From Diplodia intermedia (taxonomy: Eukaryota; Ascomycota; Dothideomycetes; Botryosphaeriales; Botryosphaeriaceae): DNA of 64,000 bases. Location: the NCBI GenBank assembly GCA_021495925.1, contig JAKEKT010000106.1, forward strand, positions 54,367 to 118,366, given 5' to 3'. The translations under genes were made by a program, and so were the position numbers. This document shows, piece after piece, positions 53,227 through 63,557 of this stretch (the first letter of the stretch is position 1; each line of letters begins with the position of its first letter). A model generated the notes under the pieces. It was not told where the DNA came from. It worked only from the letters and a program-made list of their open reading frames with translations, and searched no databases.

Positions 53227-54229
53227 TCACCCCATGACCATCCCCTCCGCCTCCGCCTCCTCCTCTCCCCCCCTCTCAGCCCCACCACCACCACCCACCG
53301 CCACGCACTCAAAACACCACGTCTCCCCCTCCGGCCCTTTCTCAACGCAGCACTCGCGACAGATCTTCCTGCCACTGTCTGCGTCTTCTCCGTTTCCGTT
53401 TCCGTTTCCGTCTCCGTTTCCGTTTCGGTCCGAGGTAGCGTAGAGGTTGCCGCCGCTGCCACCGCTGCCACTGCCACTGCCACAGCCGACCCTCCTCTCA
53501 CACACCCGCATGCAGATGTAGCACGTGCGCGCGCCGCACGCCGCGCACGCCGAGTAGTTGTCCAAGTCGGGTTTCTGGCGGGGGGCGCGGTGGCAGCAGT
53601 GGCAGGGGGTGAGGTCGGTTGTCGATGTTGTCGTCGTCGTCGATGGTTGGCGGGTTGGGCGGGCGGCGACGGCGCTGTTGTGGCGGTGGTGGTTGTGGGT
53701 GTCGAAGGCGACGACGGGGGAGCGCTGTGTAGGGCGGACGGGGGCGTGTAGGTAAGTGTTGTTGCTGTTACGGCGGGGTTGCTGCTGCTGCTGCGGCGCG
53801 AATATGCGGGGGAGAAGGGTTTTGCGGTGGCGGGGAGGGGAGGGGTAGAGGGTTGCCGGGTTGGCGGTTGGGGAGGAGTAGGGCGGCGGTGGTGGTGGGT
53901 AGTCGTCGAATGGGTCGAGGTGGGTGGGGAGGATCTTGATGTTTTTGATGGGTCTGGGTTGGACTTCTGGTTAGAGTCGGTGGGGTTCCTTCTTTTCGCG
54001 TTTTCGGTTGTGGGAGGGGAGCCTTGGGGTGGGAGGGACGGAGGGAGGGTCTGGCTTACACAGTGTTGGTGGTGTACTCGTGGTCGCCGGCGGCGCCGCG
54101 CTTCCTCTTGCCCAGGTGCTCGGCGGAAGGCGTGTTGCTGTCCATGGGCTGGGTGGAAGGAGAGTTGTAAGGATGGTCCGCGGTGGCGGCGGCGTCGGTG
54201 GTCTTGAAGATCTCGTCGGTGAGATACAT
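53227..54229 (-). CDS. Cys-rich putative zinc-binding protein, unknown function
   Basis: Exons 54060-54229 and 53227-53953 on the minus strand give 298 aa (MYLTDEIFKTTDAAATADHP). The basic patch LGKRKRGAAGDHEY may be a nuclear signal. After PIKNIKILPTHLDPFDDYPP and a Pro/Gln/His-rich linker comes a Cys cluster: TPCHCCHRAPRQKPDLDNYS, ACAACGARTCYICMRVCERR, then, after a Gly/Asn repeat, GRKICRECCVEKGPEGETWC and FECV. About fourteen Cys suggest two zinc modules split by the repeat. The Gly-Asn run is coded by CCGTTT hexamers (53388-53430). The frame was followed across the whole second exon although no internal Met occurs there. Confidence 0.65.
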
Positions 54230-54808
54230 GGTGAGGTAGGCGCGGGCGAAGCGTGCGACAGTGCGAGGATTGCGTTTGCTGAAGGGAGCGATGCGGCGTT
54301 GGCAGGCGCAGGTGGTGGTGACAACAGGTGAAGGAGTGAGTGTGTTGCACGAAGCACGAGAGAAGAAAGTGAGTGGGTTGCGCAGAGGCAGCAGAGGACG
54401 GTGATGGCTTGAGAAAGAGGAGGGCAGCTCCTAGGCACCACAGCTGGCTCGAGCGGCCCGCCCGCGCCCAGCAACCCCCGACGACTCGCCGCTTCAACGG
54501 GCTCCCTGCTCCTGAGACCGGCGTGCGCTTCGCCAATTGGCTGACCCTGCCTCCCCCCTGCGGGCTGCCACCTGCGTGCGCCGGTAAATAAACACTGAGC
54601 CTTTGTTTGGATGCCACCTTGACACGGGCACGCGTGGCGCTCTGCTGTGGTGGCAATCGGCACCGCTCATCTCCACCAGCGGCACTGCGCACACGTCGAT
54701 ATTGCTCTCAGTATCATCACGCGTGCGAGAATGCGATCAGCAAATATCGATGCTTGACGGATTACCATTTGCGGCTAGCCTGGACCCCCAATTGCATTTC
54801 AATGCCTT
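54230..54808. other. short intergenic region
   Basis: 579 bp between the Cys-rich gene start and the 3' end of the TUDOR gene; no gene seen. Confidence 0.5.
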
Positions 54809-55887
54809 TCAATCAAAGTAGACGGCCTCGGGCTTGTGCACGCAGATCTTTCCCGACGACTTGCTCTTCAGCACAATCCTCGCATCACCTTCGCTAGCCT
54901 TGACATCCTTGCCCTCGACCTTCTTGTGCTCCGTCACGATCTCAATGACCTCTCCATCCACCCAGCCAGGCAGGGACTTCCAGTGAACCTGCTGTCCCTT
55001 CGCCGGGAGACGGTCGTTGGACCCTTGCTCCGCAGGCGCGTCGGCTTCGTCGTGCCGCGAACCGACCGTCTCGTTTGATTTGTTCCCGCCTTGCTTCAAT
55101 TCGCTCTGCTTCGCTTTGCCAGAATTACTCTTCTGTTTCTTGTTGGTAGCCGACTCCGATTTTGCAGGCCGCCCGCGCTTCTTTCCCTTCGGAGTGTTTT
55201 CCTTGTCATCCTCCTTTGCAGAGTCCTCCCCTTCAGAGTTCTCCCCTTCAGAGTTCTCCCCTTCAGAGTTCTCCCCTTCAGAGTTCTCCCCTTCAGAACC
55301 CTCTTCGTCCTCGATATACTCTTCATCCTCTTCGTCGATTTCCTCTGCCGGGCCATCTTCAACAGCGGCCTTCTCGTTCTGCTTCTTGACCGCATACTCC
55401 TCATCTTCTTCCTCGTTCGCCTTCTTCCGGCTTTCCTTGGCCTTCTGAATGTTGCCGACAAACTGTTTCCCCTCCTTGCTCTCCTCCTGCTTCTTCTCGT
55501 CGGTCGCCTCCTTCTCTCCCTCGGTCATGTTCTCCCAAGCCTTCTTGGGCAGGTAACGCTTCTGCGTGCCATCTTCCTGCTTCGCATGTGCACTTCCTTC
55601 CTTCGTCTGCCACTCTTCCTCGCCCCACTTGGAGAGGTGCTGTTGCGACTCGTCCTGGTCCTTCTTGTCTGTGGTGTAGCCGCCGCCTCGCTTCTTGTAC
55701 TCCGACGCCATCATTTGCGCCTGCAATTGCTGCGTGTCAGTCATTCGCAAAGCTGCAGCAGGAGAGGTAGGTCACTGACCTTGCGCGCAGACCATTGGCC
55801 CGGTGCGCCGCCCTTGTCACTCTGATGGATTTCCTCCTTGACCTCATCGCGGAGCTCGGGGTCGGTGTACTTGTCCGTGGAAGGCAT
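54809..55887 (-). CDS. hypervirulence-associated TUDOR domain protein (DUF2945) with DUF5872-like N-terminus
   Basis: Exons 55780-55887 and 54809-55720 on the minus strand give 339 aa. The N-terminus KYTDPELRDEVKEEIHQSDK, GGAPGQWSARKAQMMASEYK and KRGGGYT resembles DUF5872. The middle is Lys/Glu-rich and acidic with five GENSE-type repeats, then GKKRGRPAKSESATNKKQKS (AT-hook-like and NLS-like). The last 60 residues, KGQQVHWKSLPGWVDGEVIE...VHKPEAVYFD, are the DUF2945 TUDOR fold. Family members are named after a fungal effector-like protein but are widespread in bacteria and fungi; no virulence role is implied here. An in-frame ATG at 56025 would add a mitochondrial-type presequence (see findings). 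Confidence 0.85.
55221..55295. repeat. five tandem 15-nt units inside the TUDOR gene
   Basis: The unit GAGTTCTCCCCTTCA (plus strand) is repeated five times, the first copy with one change; it encodes GENSE/GEDSA on the minus strand. Confidence 0.9.
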
Positions 55888-56822
55888 GTTGAAGATGGCG
55901 GTCGTGTGCAACGGACGGAATGCGAGACGTTCAAAGTTTGGACGACAACAACGAAGGGCTTGGTTCGACAGCTTTACAATAGGCAGGCGTCGCAGGAGCA
56001 TGTAGAATTGATGTCTCAGGTACAAGCCGCCCGCGCAGCCAGCGAGCTTAAGAGCGTTCCGTGGTCGCTTGACGGCTGGTAGGTGACATCCACCATGCCG
56101 TCATAGACTCATATCATCACATCGCCCGGAAAAAGAAAGGCTGGCCCACCAACACCACCAGAGCACCCTTTGGAAATCGACGAGGTACAAAAGGTACGAG
56201 ATCTCATCGATGATGCAGTGATCGACCTGGGACCCTTGCGCTAGACCGCCTTCGGTCTCGCGCATCCGCGCTCCGGATCGCGTCGTGTCGCGTCGCGTCT
56301 CGCCTCAATCAGCCTTCCTCTTTGGGACATCAAGGCGGCATCATCGTCAACCGGGACATGCTCGTACCGATGCTGCATGGATTGCTGTCCTGGATTTCAT
56401 TGCTTTGGATCGCCTACTGGAGAATGTCGTCATGGCGGATCTGACCGACGCCGGAGATAGCCTGATGATGGCCTTCTCGTCTTCCTGTCCGTCTCGTCTT
56501 ACCTCGCTGTACCGTACTCGACATGCTTTGGCAGGCCAGCTCTCCAATGGGGGCAGAATCTTCTTCCAGTCCCGCGATTCCATCGAGCAAGAGCCTCAGA
56601 CGGCTGTGTCTACGAGTGAAACGTCAGGCTGATTTTTGACATGCAAATTCGAACATGATTCTGATGCTGCGGTGGCGACAGCGCCCTGGTAGCTACTCTA
56701 CTTCAAAGACATTCAGAGTGGCTATAAAGTTTCACACTGACAACTATTTCTGAATATATCCTTTACTCTGGAATTTTGGACAAAGTCCATAATCTTGTCT
56801 CGCAAAACAGCATGCAAACCCT
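55888..56822. other. intergenic, possible Myb-like fragment
   Basis: 935 bp between the TUDOR and OYE genes. The minus strand at 56347-56583 has a 78-codon frame with a Myb-like pattern (DWKKILPPLESWPAKACRVR). Nothing else supported. Confidence 0.4.
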
Positions 56823-57956
56823 CTAAGCGCCAACCCGGGTCTTCTCAGCCTCAAACTCCTCACTGAACGGGTAGTCCAAGTAACCCTTCTCCTGCATCGG
56901 GGTGTAGAAAGTCGACCGATCGTACGGATTCGGCTCCAGCCCGTTCTTCAACCTGTACACCAGGTCCGGCGTCGACAAGAAGTACCTGCCAAACACGACC
57001 CCGACATCCCAATCCTTGTACTCCTCATCCACCGCCTTCCTCGCCGACTCCCCATCGAACCCACCCGCCACCAGCACCGGCCTGTCCTTTCCCCACGCCT
57101 CGAGCGCGAACTCGATGCCCTCCGTCTTCTCCGTATCCTCATTGTTCACCACCCGCGACTCGACCACATGCAAGTACCCCACGCCCATCTCCCTCAGCGC
57201 CCCGATCAGGTACGTAAACTGCGGCACGGGGTCCTCCATGCGCATCCCCTGAAACGTGCTCCACGGGCTAATCCTAAACCCCACCTTCGCCGCGTCGCCG
57301 CCGACCGCCCGCACCACCTCCCTCACCACCTCGACCGCGAACCGCGCCCTGCCCTCGACGCTCCCGCCCCACCCATCCTCCCTCCGATTGCACGTATCCT
57401 GCACGAACTGATCGACCAGGTACCCATTCGCGCCATGCACCTCCACCCCATCGAACCCGCACTCCCCCACCGCGCGCCTCGCCGCGTCCCCGAAATCCCT
57501 GATCGCGGCCATCACCTCCTCCTCCCCCATCGCCCTGGGCACCGGCCGCCCCTCCCCGGGCATCGCCACCGCACTCGCACTGACAAACGCCTCCCCCGCC
57601 TCCCCCGCGCCCGCCGCCCGCCCCGGCGCCCACAGCTGACACACGATCGCGCACCCCGCGCCGTGCACGGCGGCGACGACGGCGCGCCACGCGGCGACGT
57701 GCGCGGGCGCCCAGATGCCCGGCGCGTAAGGCATGCCGCCGTGCGCGGGCGAGATCTGGCACGCTTCGCTGATGAGGAGCGTGCCGGGGACGCAGGCGCG
57801 CTGGGCGTAGTAGGGGACGGTCATCGGGAGGGGCGTGTGGGTGGTGGCGGTGTTGCGGAGGCGGGTGAGGGGCGCCATGACGATGCGGTGGGCGGTGGTG
57901 AGGGTGGGGGTGAGGCGGAGGGGGTGGAAGAGTTTGGTGTCGGTGGAGGCGGCCAT
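56823..57956 (-). CDS. old yellow enzyme-type NADH:flavin oxidoreductase
   Basis: FMN-dependent ene-reductase, 377 aa, single exon. The TIM-barrel begins TKLFHPLRLTPTLTTAHRIV, then MAPLTRLRNT, QISPAHGGMPYAPGIWAPAH, and the active-site pair H174/N177 in VEVHGANGYLVDQFVQD. CNRREDGWGGSVEGRARFAV is the usual FMN/substrate loop, and GVVFGRYFLSTPDLVYRLKN is near the C-terminus. The C-terminal YTPMQEKGYLDYPF is typical of fungal OYEs. The common QLWHxGR block here reads QLWAPGR. Likely a stress or detoxification ene-reductase; no cluster partners next to it. Confidence 0.88.
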   Translation of the reverse strand: MAASTDTKLFHPLRLTPTLTTAHRIVMAPLTRLRNTATTHTPLPMTVPYYAQRACVPGTLLISEACQISPAHGGMPYAPGIWAPAHVAAWRAVVAAVHGAGCAIVCQLWAPGRAAGAGEAGEAFVSASAVAMPGEGRPVPRAMGEEEVMAAIRDFGDAARRAVGECGFDGVEVHGANGYLVDQFVQDTCNRREDGWGGSVEGRARFAVEVVREVVRAVGGDAAKVGFRISPWSTFQGMRMEDPVPQFTYLIGALREMGVGYLHVVESRVVNNEDTEKTEGIEFALEAWGKDRPVLVAGGFDGESARKAVDEEYKDWDVGVVFGRYFLSTPDLVYRLKNGLEPNPYDRSTFYTPMQEKGYLDYPFSEEFEAEKTRVGA

Positions 57957-59019
57957 TTTTGGGGGTGGTGGTGGTGGTGGTGGTGGTGGTTTGCTGGTGG
58001 TTTGCTGGTGTGGTTCTCGGGTTGGATGTTTTTTTTTTTCGTTCCCCTTTTTTGTTCTCTATTCTCTTCTTTCCGATGGTTGGGGATGGATTGGTTGGAA
58101 GTGGCTGGATTGGCGAAGGAAGGTTTGGTCGACGGGGAGGAGCGAGAAGCTGTTGGAGGACTTGGGTTGGGGGAATTGCTGCCTGAGTCGGGAAAGCGAC
58201 GTTACGAGAAGAGCTGAGATTTAAAGTCGTACAGGGCTGAGATGGAGGTAGTGCTTGATCAGTAAATGGTTGGCAAGTGACGTTGAGCGAGAGCAGCCCC
58301 TTCTCTGCTTAGAAATCATCGTCACACATTCGGCCGGAGCATCGCCGAACACAAAAAACACCCAAGAGCAAAGTTGGCCAGGACAACTGGCGTACGGGGT
58401 CATATCCGGCCCTTTCGTTTGGATTCTTTCTCGATGAGGGGGCTGATATAACGGACGTACTACGCTGAGTCTATCTTTGGAACCGCTCGAAACGCTGTAG
58501 CTGCATTTTCAAAGGTACTCCTCGCTGACTTTTTGATGTCCGAGGAAATCGAAGCACTTCGTTCTCCTGGTTATTATCTGTGGTGCAGTTACGTAACCAT
58601 CCCGCTAAGGCCAGAGGGGCTTTACAAAACGCTAGGACAAGACACGCCCACTGCGTACTGTCCAAACCAGCCTTGCCTGATGCAACATATGCTCTTTTGG
58701 AAAATATTGTCTACCGCGTCAAGACATTCTCTGGCTCCAGTTTTCCTGGACATGCATCAATCGGACCCATAGTCGTTTGTGGCATACAAGGATGGTGGAC
58801 GGCGCCAGTGTTGCGATGAAGCCAGCAGCTCTAAGCTTCTTGCCAAGGTCATTAACATACTTGGTAGTACGCGGCTTGTTAAGGTACTGCTTCCAGGACA
58901 AGTTGATTGCTCAACAATTCAGCATCAAACGAATTGCGTTGACCATTTTCAATCAAACGACCAGGCAGCAAACGTATTTGCTAATCGAAGTCCTACATGC
59001 AACAAGCCAGCTGTACCGC
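57957..59019. other. intergenic and unresolved upstream part of the NLR remnant
   Basis: Starts with a GGT-repeat (57961-57990) and OYE promoter. From 58460 on, several short frames on both strands could be decayed coding sequence belonging to the next gene, but I see no P-loop or other NACHT motif. Confidence 0.4.
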
Positions 59020-60080
59020 TTTGTATTTCCCTCCCAAAGACGCTTAACGAGACGTACAAGCGTGTTCTGGACGACATACCCGCATGCCATCGGGAAGATT
59101 CGGCAAGGATTCTGCAATATCTCGTCTACGGAAGGAGGCCACTGAAGATTGATGAAGCGGTCGACATCCTGGCCGTGACGCTGGACGAAACCGTTAAGTT
59201 CCACCCGAATAACCGAATGCCCGACTACCGGAGTATCTTGAGACTTTGCTCCAGTCTGGTGACGATCGATGAAGGGGAACGCGAAGTTCGGCTCGCGCAT
59301 TTCTCTGTCAAAGAGTATCTCATCTCGGAATGCGAAGACAAAGGGTACTTTACCCGGCAACTGGAAGCGTGTACAGCGGAGATTTCTATTAATTTGGCTG
59401 CACTTTTGGAGAGGTACGCACTATTGATGCGGAAAATCGAATAGTGGATGTAGGTGAGTATAGAAGTATCATTTCACATTTCACTCTTAACGTTAATGGT
59501 ATAATCCATACAGGCAAAGAACTACGGAGTAATGCCGTAGTATCCGACCATCCATTTACCGCTGACGCGTCATGCGAATACTTTGAAATCAAAATCCTTG
59601 ATTTAAACAATCGGAATACGTGAGTGTATTATGCAGTATGGCTCACTCAAAATCAAGCTGATAATAGTGTTATAGAGTTGTTTCAATTGGGGTTAGCATT
59701 GAAGGTGGGGGACATTATATCGTTGGGTTACAATCTAACGGCATATTGACAGCCGCGAATGGGGTGCACGCTGATTCGAAAGACTTGTGTTACGGTGAAA
59801 ATGACGTGGTTGAGTGTGGTCGTTCCGAGGGGAAAATCTTCTTCACTCTCAATAGTCGTCGTGTCGGTATATACAAAGCGTTTCGGATGAGATGGACGTT
59901 ACTAATAGCAGAGAAGCTCATGTGTCTTCACCCTGTGCGAGACTTTTTCCTGATGTGGAATTTCACAGCGACACATTCTTTAATTTTCGCGGTCCCTCGT
60001 TTCGGTTCTCCTACAATTTTGAGGCTCAAATATCAAACACTCAATGTAGGGAGAAAAGGAAACTATCAGCAGAGCTCTAG
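59020..60080 (+). pseudogene. NLR (NACHT-type) winged-helix region joined to a SPRY domain, decayed
   Basis: 59026-59390 encodes the region that follows the NACHT domain in fungal NLR/STAND proteins: SLPKTLNETYKRVLDDIPAC, ARILQYLVYGRRPLKIDEAV, YRSILRLCSSLVTIDEGERE and VRLAHFSVKEYLISE. Downstream, in another frame, TIDAENRIVDVGKELRSNAV leads across introns 59454-59513 and 59620-59675 to CEYFEIKILDLNNRN, VGLQSNGILTAANG, ENDVVECGRSEGKIFFTLNS and, after another frame change near 59870-59890, ARLFPDVEFHSDTFFNFRGP, a SPRY domain. Frame breaks near 59400 and 59880, a missing NACHT P-loop and no start make it a pseudogene. The frame is otherwise well kept, so decay is probably recent. Confidence 0.65.
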
Positions 60081-60730
60081 AGCACCTTTAATCGTAATGC
60101 AATGGGATTTAGCCTCTTTGATGCAAGTATAATACGGACAATCGTTGCGAGTGGACGCCAATACCTGGAACCTTGAACCGAATCCAAGTGACTGGCATGG
60201 TTTTTCTTAAGTATCATCCTTAGGTGTTTAGGCATAGAGGTTCCACAAGATTTCAGTCCTCAGAGCCTCGCAGACGACGCTAAATTCTTCATACGTGGGT
60301 GGCTGAATTTAATATCTGGACGAAGTCGTCCGCCATTAAAGCTCACATCTGTATCTGGACGTTGGATTCAACTATCTACGTCAGTAGGGTACAATAGTTT
60401 CTTCAGCACAGGCCGAGAGGGCCAGAGAAGTTTGCCATCCGCTGTGTAGGTGCAATGCCGCGTAGTTGCAGGACCGGTCGCTGACGTGCTTGCGGGGAAA
60501 TCGCACGAATATCACCCACGTTTGGAAAACCGAGCAGCATGCCCCAGGTACGTACCGCATCCACACGAAATGATTGGAAGTAGTAGAGGCTTCTGTCAGA
60601 TGATACGAGATGCAGGGAATTGTGGTGGTCCAAGTTCCCTGCGTGCTGTGCGCTTTCTTAAGGCGGCCAACCTGCGATCAATGAATCGTCTGTTTGCTTT
60701 GCAAAGCCTCGCGTCACACGGACTTCCAAC
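60081..60730. other. intergenic with MITE-like copy
   Basis: 650 bp between the NLR-SPRY remnant and the oxygenase gene; apart from the repeat at 60291 nothing seen. Confidence 0.5.
60291..60381. repeat. MITE-like palindromic repeat, copy 7
   Basis: Left ATACGTGGGTGGCTGAATTT and right GGATTCAACTATCTACGTCA are inverted, with ATCTGGACG on both sides of the centre CCATTAAAG. Confidence 0.65.
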
Positions 60731-61936
60731 ATGGCTACAGAGGTTGAGACGGTCAGAACAGTGCCAGAGCTGCCTCGGTACATCCAGGTGCCGGAGACGA
60801 AGCATGAGTGTACGTGCCTTGCTGAGAATTCTCTGCAACCTTTTTGCTGATTCGAGCCGACAGTGGATTGGGCGGACCTCGCGACGCTTGATTTGTCGCA
60901 ATTCGATGCTCCCGGAGGCAAGCAAAAGTTGGCCGATCAACTTTTCAAAGCTATTCAGAATGTTGGTGAGTATTGCGTGGCCAATTGTAGGGACAGTCAC
61001 TAATGTCGACCAGGCTTCTTCTACATCATCAACTTCGGATTGACGCAAGAAGAGGTGGACCATCAATTCGCCATTGGCAAAAAACTCTTCCAGCTCCCCA
61101 TGGAAGAGAAGCTGAAGTACCGCGCCAACCTGGAAGAGGGCAGCTACAACGGCTACAAGCCACTGGGGCTGCGAGAGATCCGGCCGGGCAAGTTCGACAA
61201 CACGGAGATCTACAACATGCCCAAGTTCATCCCGGCCTACGAGCAGCTGGAGCACCCGGCCATCATCAAGCAGCACAAGGCCGAGATCGAGCGGTTCGCG
61301 CGCCACATGTTCGACTCAATCGTGCAGAAGCTCCTCGTGCTCGTCGCCATGGTGCTGGAGCTGCCAGAGGACTACTTCCTGGAGCGGCACCGGTACGGGG
61401 ACCAGAGCGACTGCCACCTGCGGTACATGAAGTACCACAAGCGCAGCGCGCAGGACAACGCCGAGCTGGAGAACGTGTGGGTGAAGGGGCACACCGACTT
61501 CGGCAGCCTGACGCTGCTGTTCCGGCAGCCGGTGGCGTCGCTGCAGGTGCGCACGCCGCAGGGCGAGTGGAAGTACGTCAAGCCGCACCCAGCGAGCATC
61601 ACGGTCAACCTGGCGGATTACTTGGATTTTGTCACCAATGGCTTTCTCAAGAGCAGCGTGCACCGCGTCGTTGCGCCGCCGCCGGACCAGGCTGACGTCG
61701 ATCGCCACGGCGTGCTGTACTTTGTCAGGCCGACGGATGATACGGAGCTGCGGCCGGTCGAGAGCGGCGTGTTGGAGAGATTGGGGTACGACCAGGTCAA
61801 GGACGAGGCGGCCGTGGGCATCACGGCGGGGCAGTGGGTGAAGGGCAGAGTCAAGACGAACGTGACGAAGGTGCCGGAGAAGGGGAAGAACGAGCATGTA
61901 ATCGTCAATGGCGTCAGGGCGACCTACTACGACTAG
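60731..61936 (+). CDS. isopenicillin-N-synthase-like 2OG-Fe(II) oxygenase
   Basis: Soluble dioxygenase of the plant-type DIOX/IPNS superfamily, 367 aa. Exons 60731-60809, 60864-60965 and 61014-61936. The N-terminal DIOX_N part has DWADLATLDLSQFDAPGGKQ then GFFYIINFGLTQEEVDHQFA and YNGYKPLGLREI. Iron ligands are H220 and D222 (KGHTDFGSLTLLF) and H277 (SSVHRVVAPP). Next are ITVNLADYLDFVTNGFLKS and the tail NVTKVPEKGKNEHVIVNGVR. The clade is common in Dothideomycetes and Sordariomycetes without known substrate. The start was chosen as the first ATG that reaches the DIOX_N core. No secondary-metabolite core enzyme is nearby. Confidence 0.88.
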
Positions 61937-62400
61937 GGGAGAGATGAGACGGGATGGCAGAGAGGCGGGGTTGACATTGACAGCGGCGAGGGCCCGTGCG
62001 GAGAGCTTGAGCGGGCTTGGCGTCATCGAGCTCAGGAAGGAGCTCCTGCTGACAGCTCGCTCTGTCATTCCCGACGATGCACCATATAAATATTATCATC
62101 GGCATCATGCATCACACGGCAACCCTCCGTCCCCCTCACCATGCAGCCCGTCTCGCGCAGCTGCCGGCGTCACATCGCGGGGCTCCCCCGCCACTGCACC
62201 CGCGGCTCGCAATTTATCAGCCGGGCGGGGTTAAGGCTGCCGGAGAAGGCTGTAGCTCCGTCGCCAATCAATCATGACGTGCGAGTCAAATCCCACTTTT
62301 CGACAACACGGTGCGCTCCTCCTCTCGACACAGCTCCGCGCCTCTCCGTCTCACCCAATTCTCCAGCACCGCCCTCCTCGACCGCACCCCCACCGCAGCA
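61937..62400. other. intergenic, promoter of the aldo-keto reductase gene
   Basis: 464 bp; an in-frame upstream ATG at 62311 exists but the peptide it adds is Ser/Arg-rich and non-conserved. No gene. Confidence 0.5.
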
Positions 62401-63557
62401 ATGGCCGTCCGCAGCGTTTTCGACCCCAAGGACATGCCTTTCAGGCACCTGGGCCCCACCGGCCTCAAGGTCTCCGTCTTCTCCCTCGGCGGCTGGCTGA
62501 CCTACGGCGGCACCCAGAAGGGCAACATTGTCAAGGAGTGCCTGCAGGCCGCCTGGGACAACGGCATCAACTTCTTCGACACGGCCGAGGTCTACGCCAA
62601 CGGCCAGTGCGAGATCGAGATGGGCCAGGCCCTGAAGGAGCTCGACTGGCCCCGCGACGAATACGTCCTGTCCACCAAGGTCTTCTTTGGCACCGGCAGG
62701 AAGGAGCCCAACACCCGTGGCCTCTCCCGCAAGCACGTCGTCGAGGGCCTCAAGTCCTGCCTGGACCGCCTCCAGCAGCCTTACGTCGACATCGTCCTCG
62801 CTCACCGTCCTGACATTGGGTACTAGCTCCGTATTCTCGTATTCATTCAGCCTGAATGCTGACCAGTCGCAGCACCCCCATGAAGGAGATTGTCGAGGGC
62901 TTCACCCAGGTCATCCGCAACCTGAACCTCGCCTACTACTGGGGTACGTCCCATTCGCCGAATCCGTGCGTGGTATTTTGCTGATACAACCATCCAGGCA
63001 CCTCCGAGTGGAGCGCCGCCCAGATCACCGAGGCCACGTTGATCGCCGAGAAGTACAACCTGATCGCGCCCATCGCCGAGCAGCCGCAGTACAACGCCTT
63101 CCACCGCGAGCGCTTCGAGGTCGAGTACGACCCGCTGTTCAAGCAGTTCCAGTACGGCACCACCATCTGGAGCCCGCTGGCCTCGGGTCTCCTGACGGGC
63201 AAGTACAACGACGGCATCCCCGAGGACTCGCGCTTCGCCAACAACAAGGCCTTCTTCGAGAACACCATCAAGTCGCTCAAGGAGCCCGAGGGCCAGGCCA
63301 AGATCGAGAAGGTCAAGAAGCTGACGGCCGTGGCCGAGCGTCTGGGCGGCTCCACCACCCAGCTCGCCCTCGCCTGGGCCGCCAAGAACCCCAACGTCAG
63401 CACCGTCATTCTCGGTGCTACCAAGGTCGAGCAGATCCACGACAACTGCAAGGCTTTGAAGCTCCTCGACAAGCTCACCCCCGAGGTCATGGAGGAGATT
63501 GAGACCATCTTGGACAACAAGCCCGCCGCCAAGCCCTCTTTTGGCAGGGACAGGTAA
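62401..63557 (+). CDS. aldo-keto reductase, voltage-gated K+ channel beta-subunit type (AKR6-like)
   Basis: NADPH-dependent oxidoreductase, 349 aa. Exons 62401-62819, 62873-62943 and 62998-63557. The start MAVRSVFDPKDMPFRHLGPT leads into GLKVSVFSLGGWLTYGG. Catalytic tetrad: D60 and Y65 (FFDTAEVYANGQCEIEMG), K93 (LSTKVFFGTG), H135 (VLAHRPDIG). NADP-binding elements include WGTSEWSAAQI, IWSPLASGLLTGKYNDGIPE and VILGATKVEQIHDN. The 71-nt middle exon carries TPMKEIVEGFTQVIRN. The architecture equals fungal Kv-beta-like proteins, which probably act as stress-response reductases rather than channel subunits. Confidence 0.92.

Noticed and set aside
60731..61936. IPNS-like oxygenase considered as part of a secondary-metabolite cluster
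   Set aside because: No NRPS, PKS, terpene synthase, P450 or cluster regulator nearby; the neighbours are an NLR remnant and a housekeeping-type reductase.
4254..61936. three Fe(II)/2OG oxygenases in one window as a functional group
   Set aside because: They belong to three unrelated subfamilies far apart with ordinary neighbours; chance co-occurrence is sufficient.
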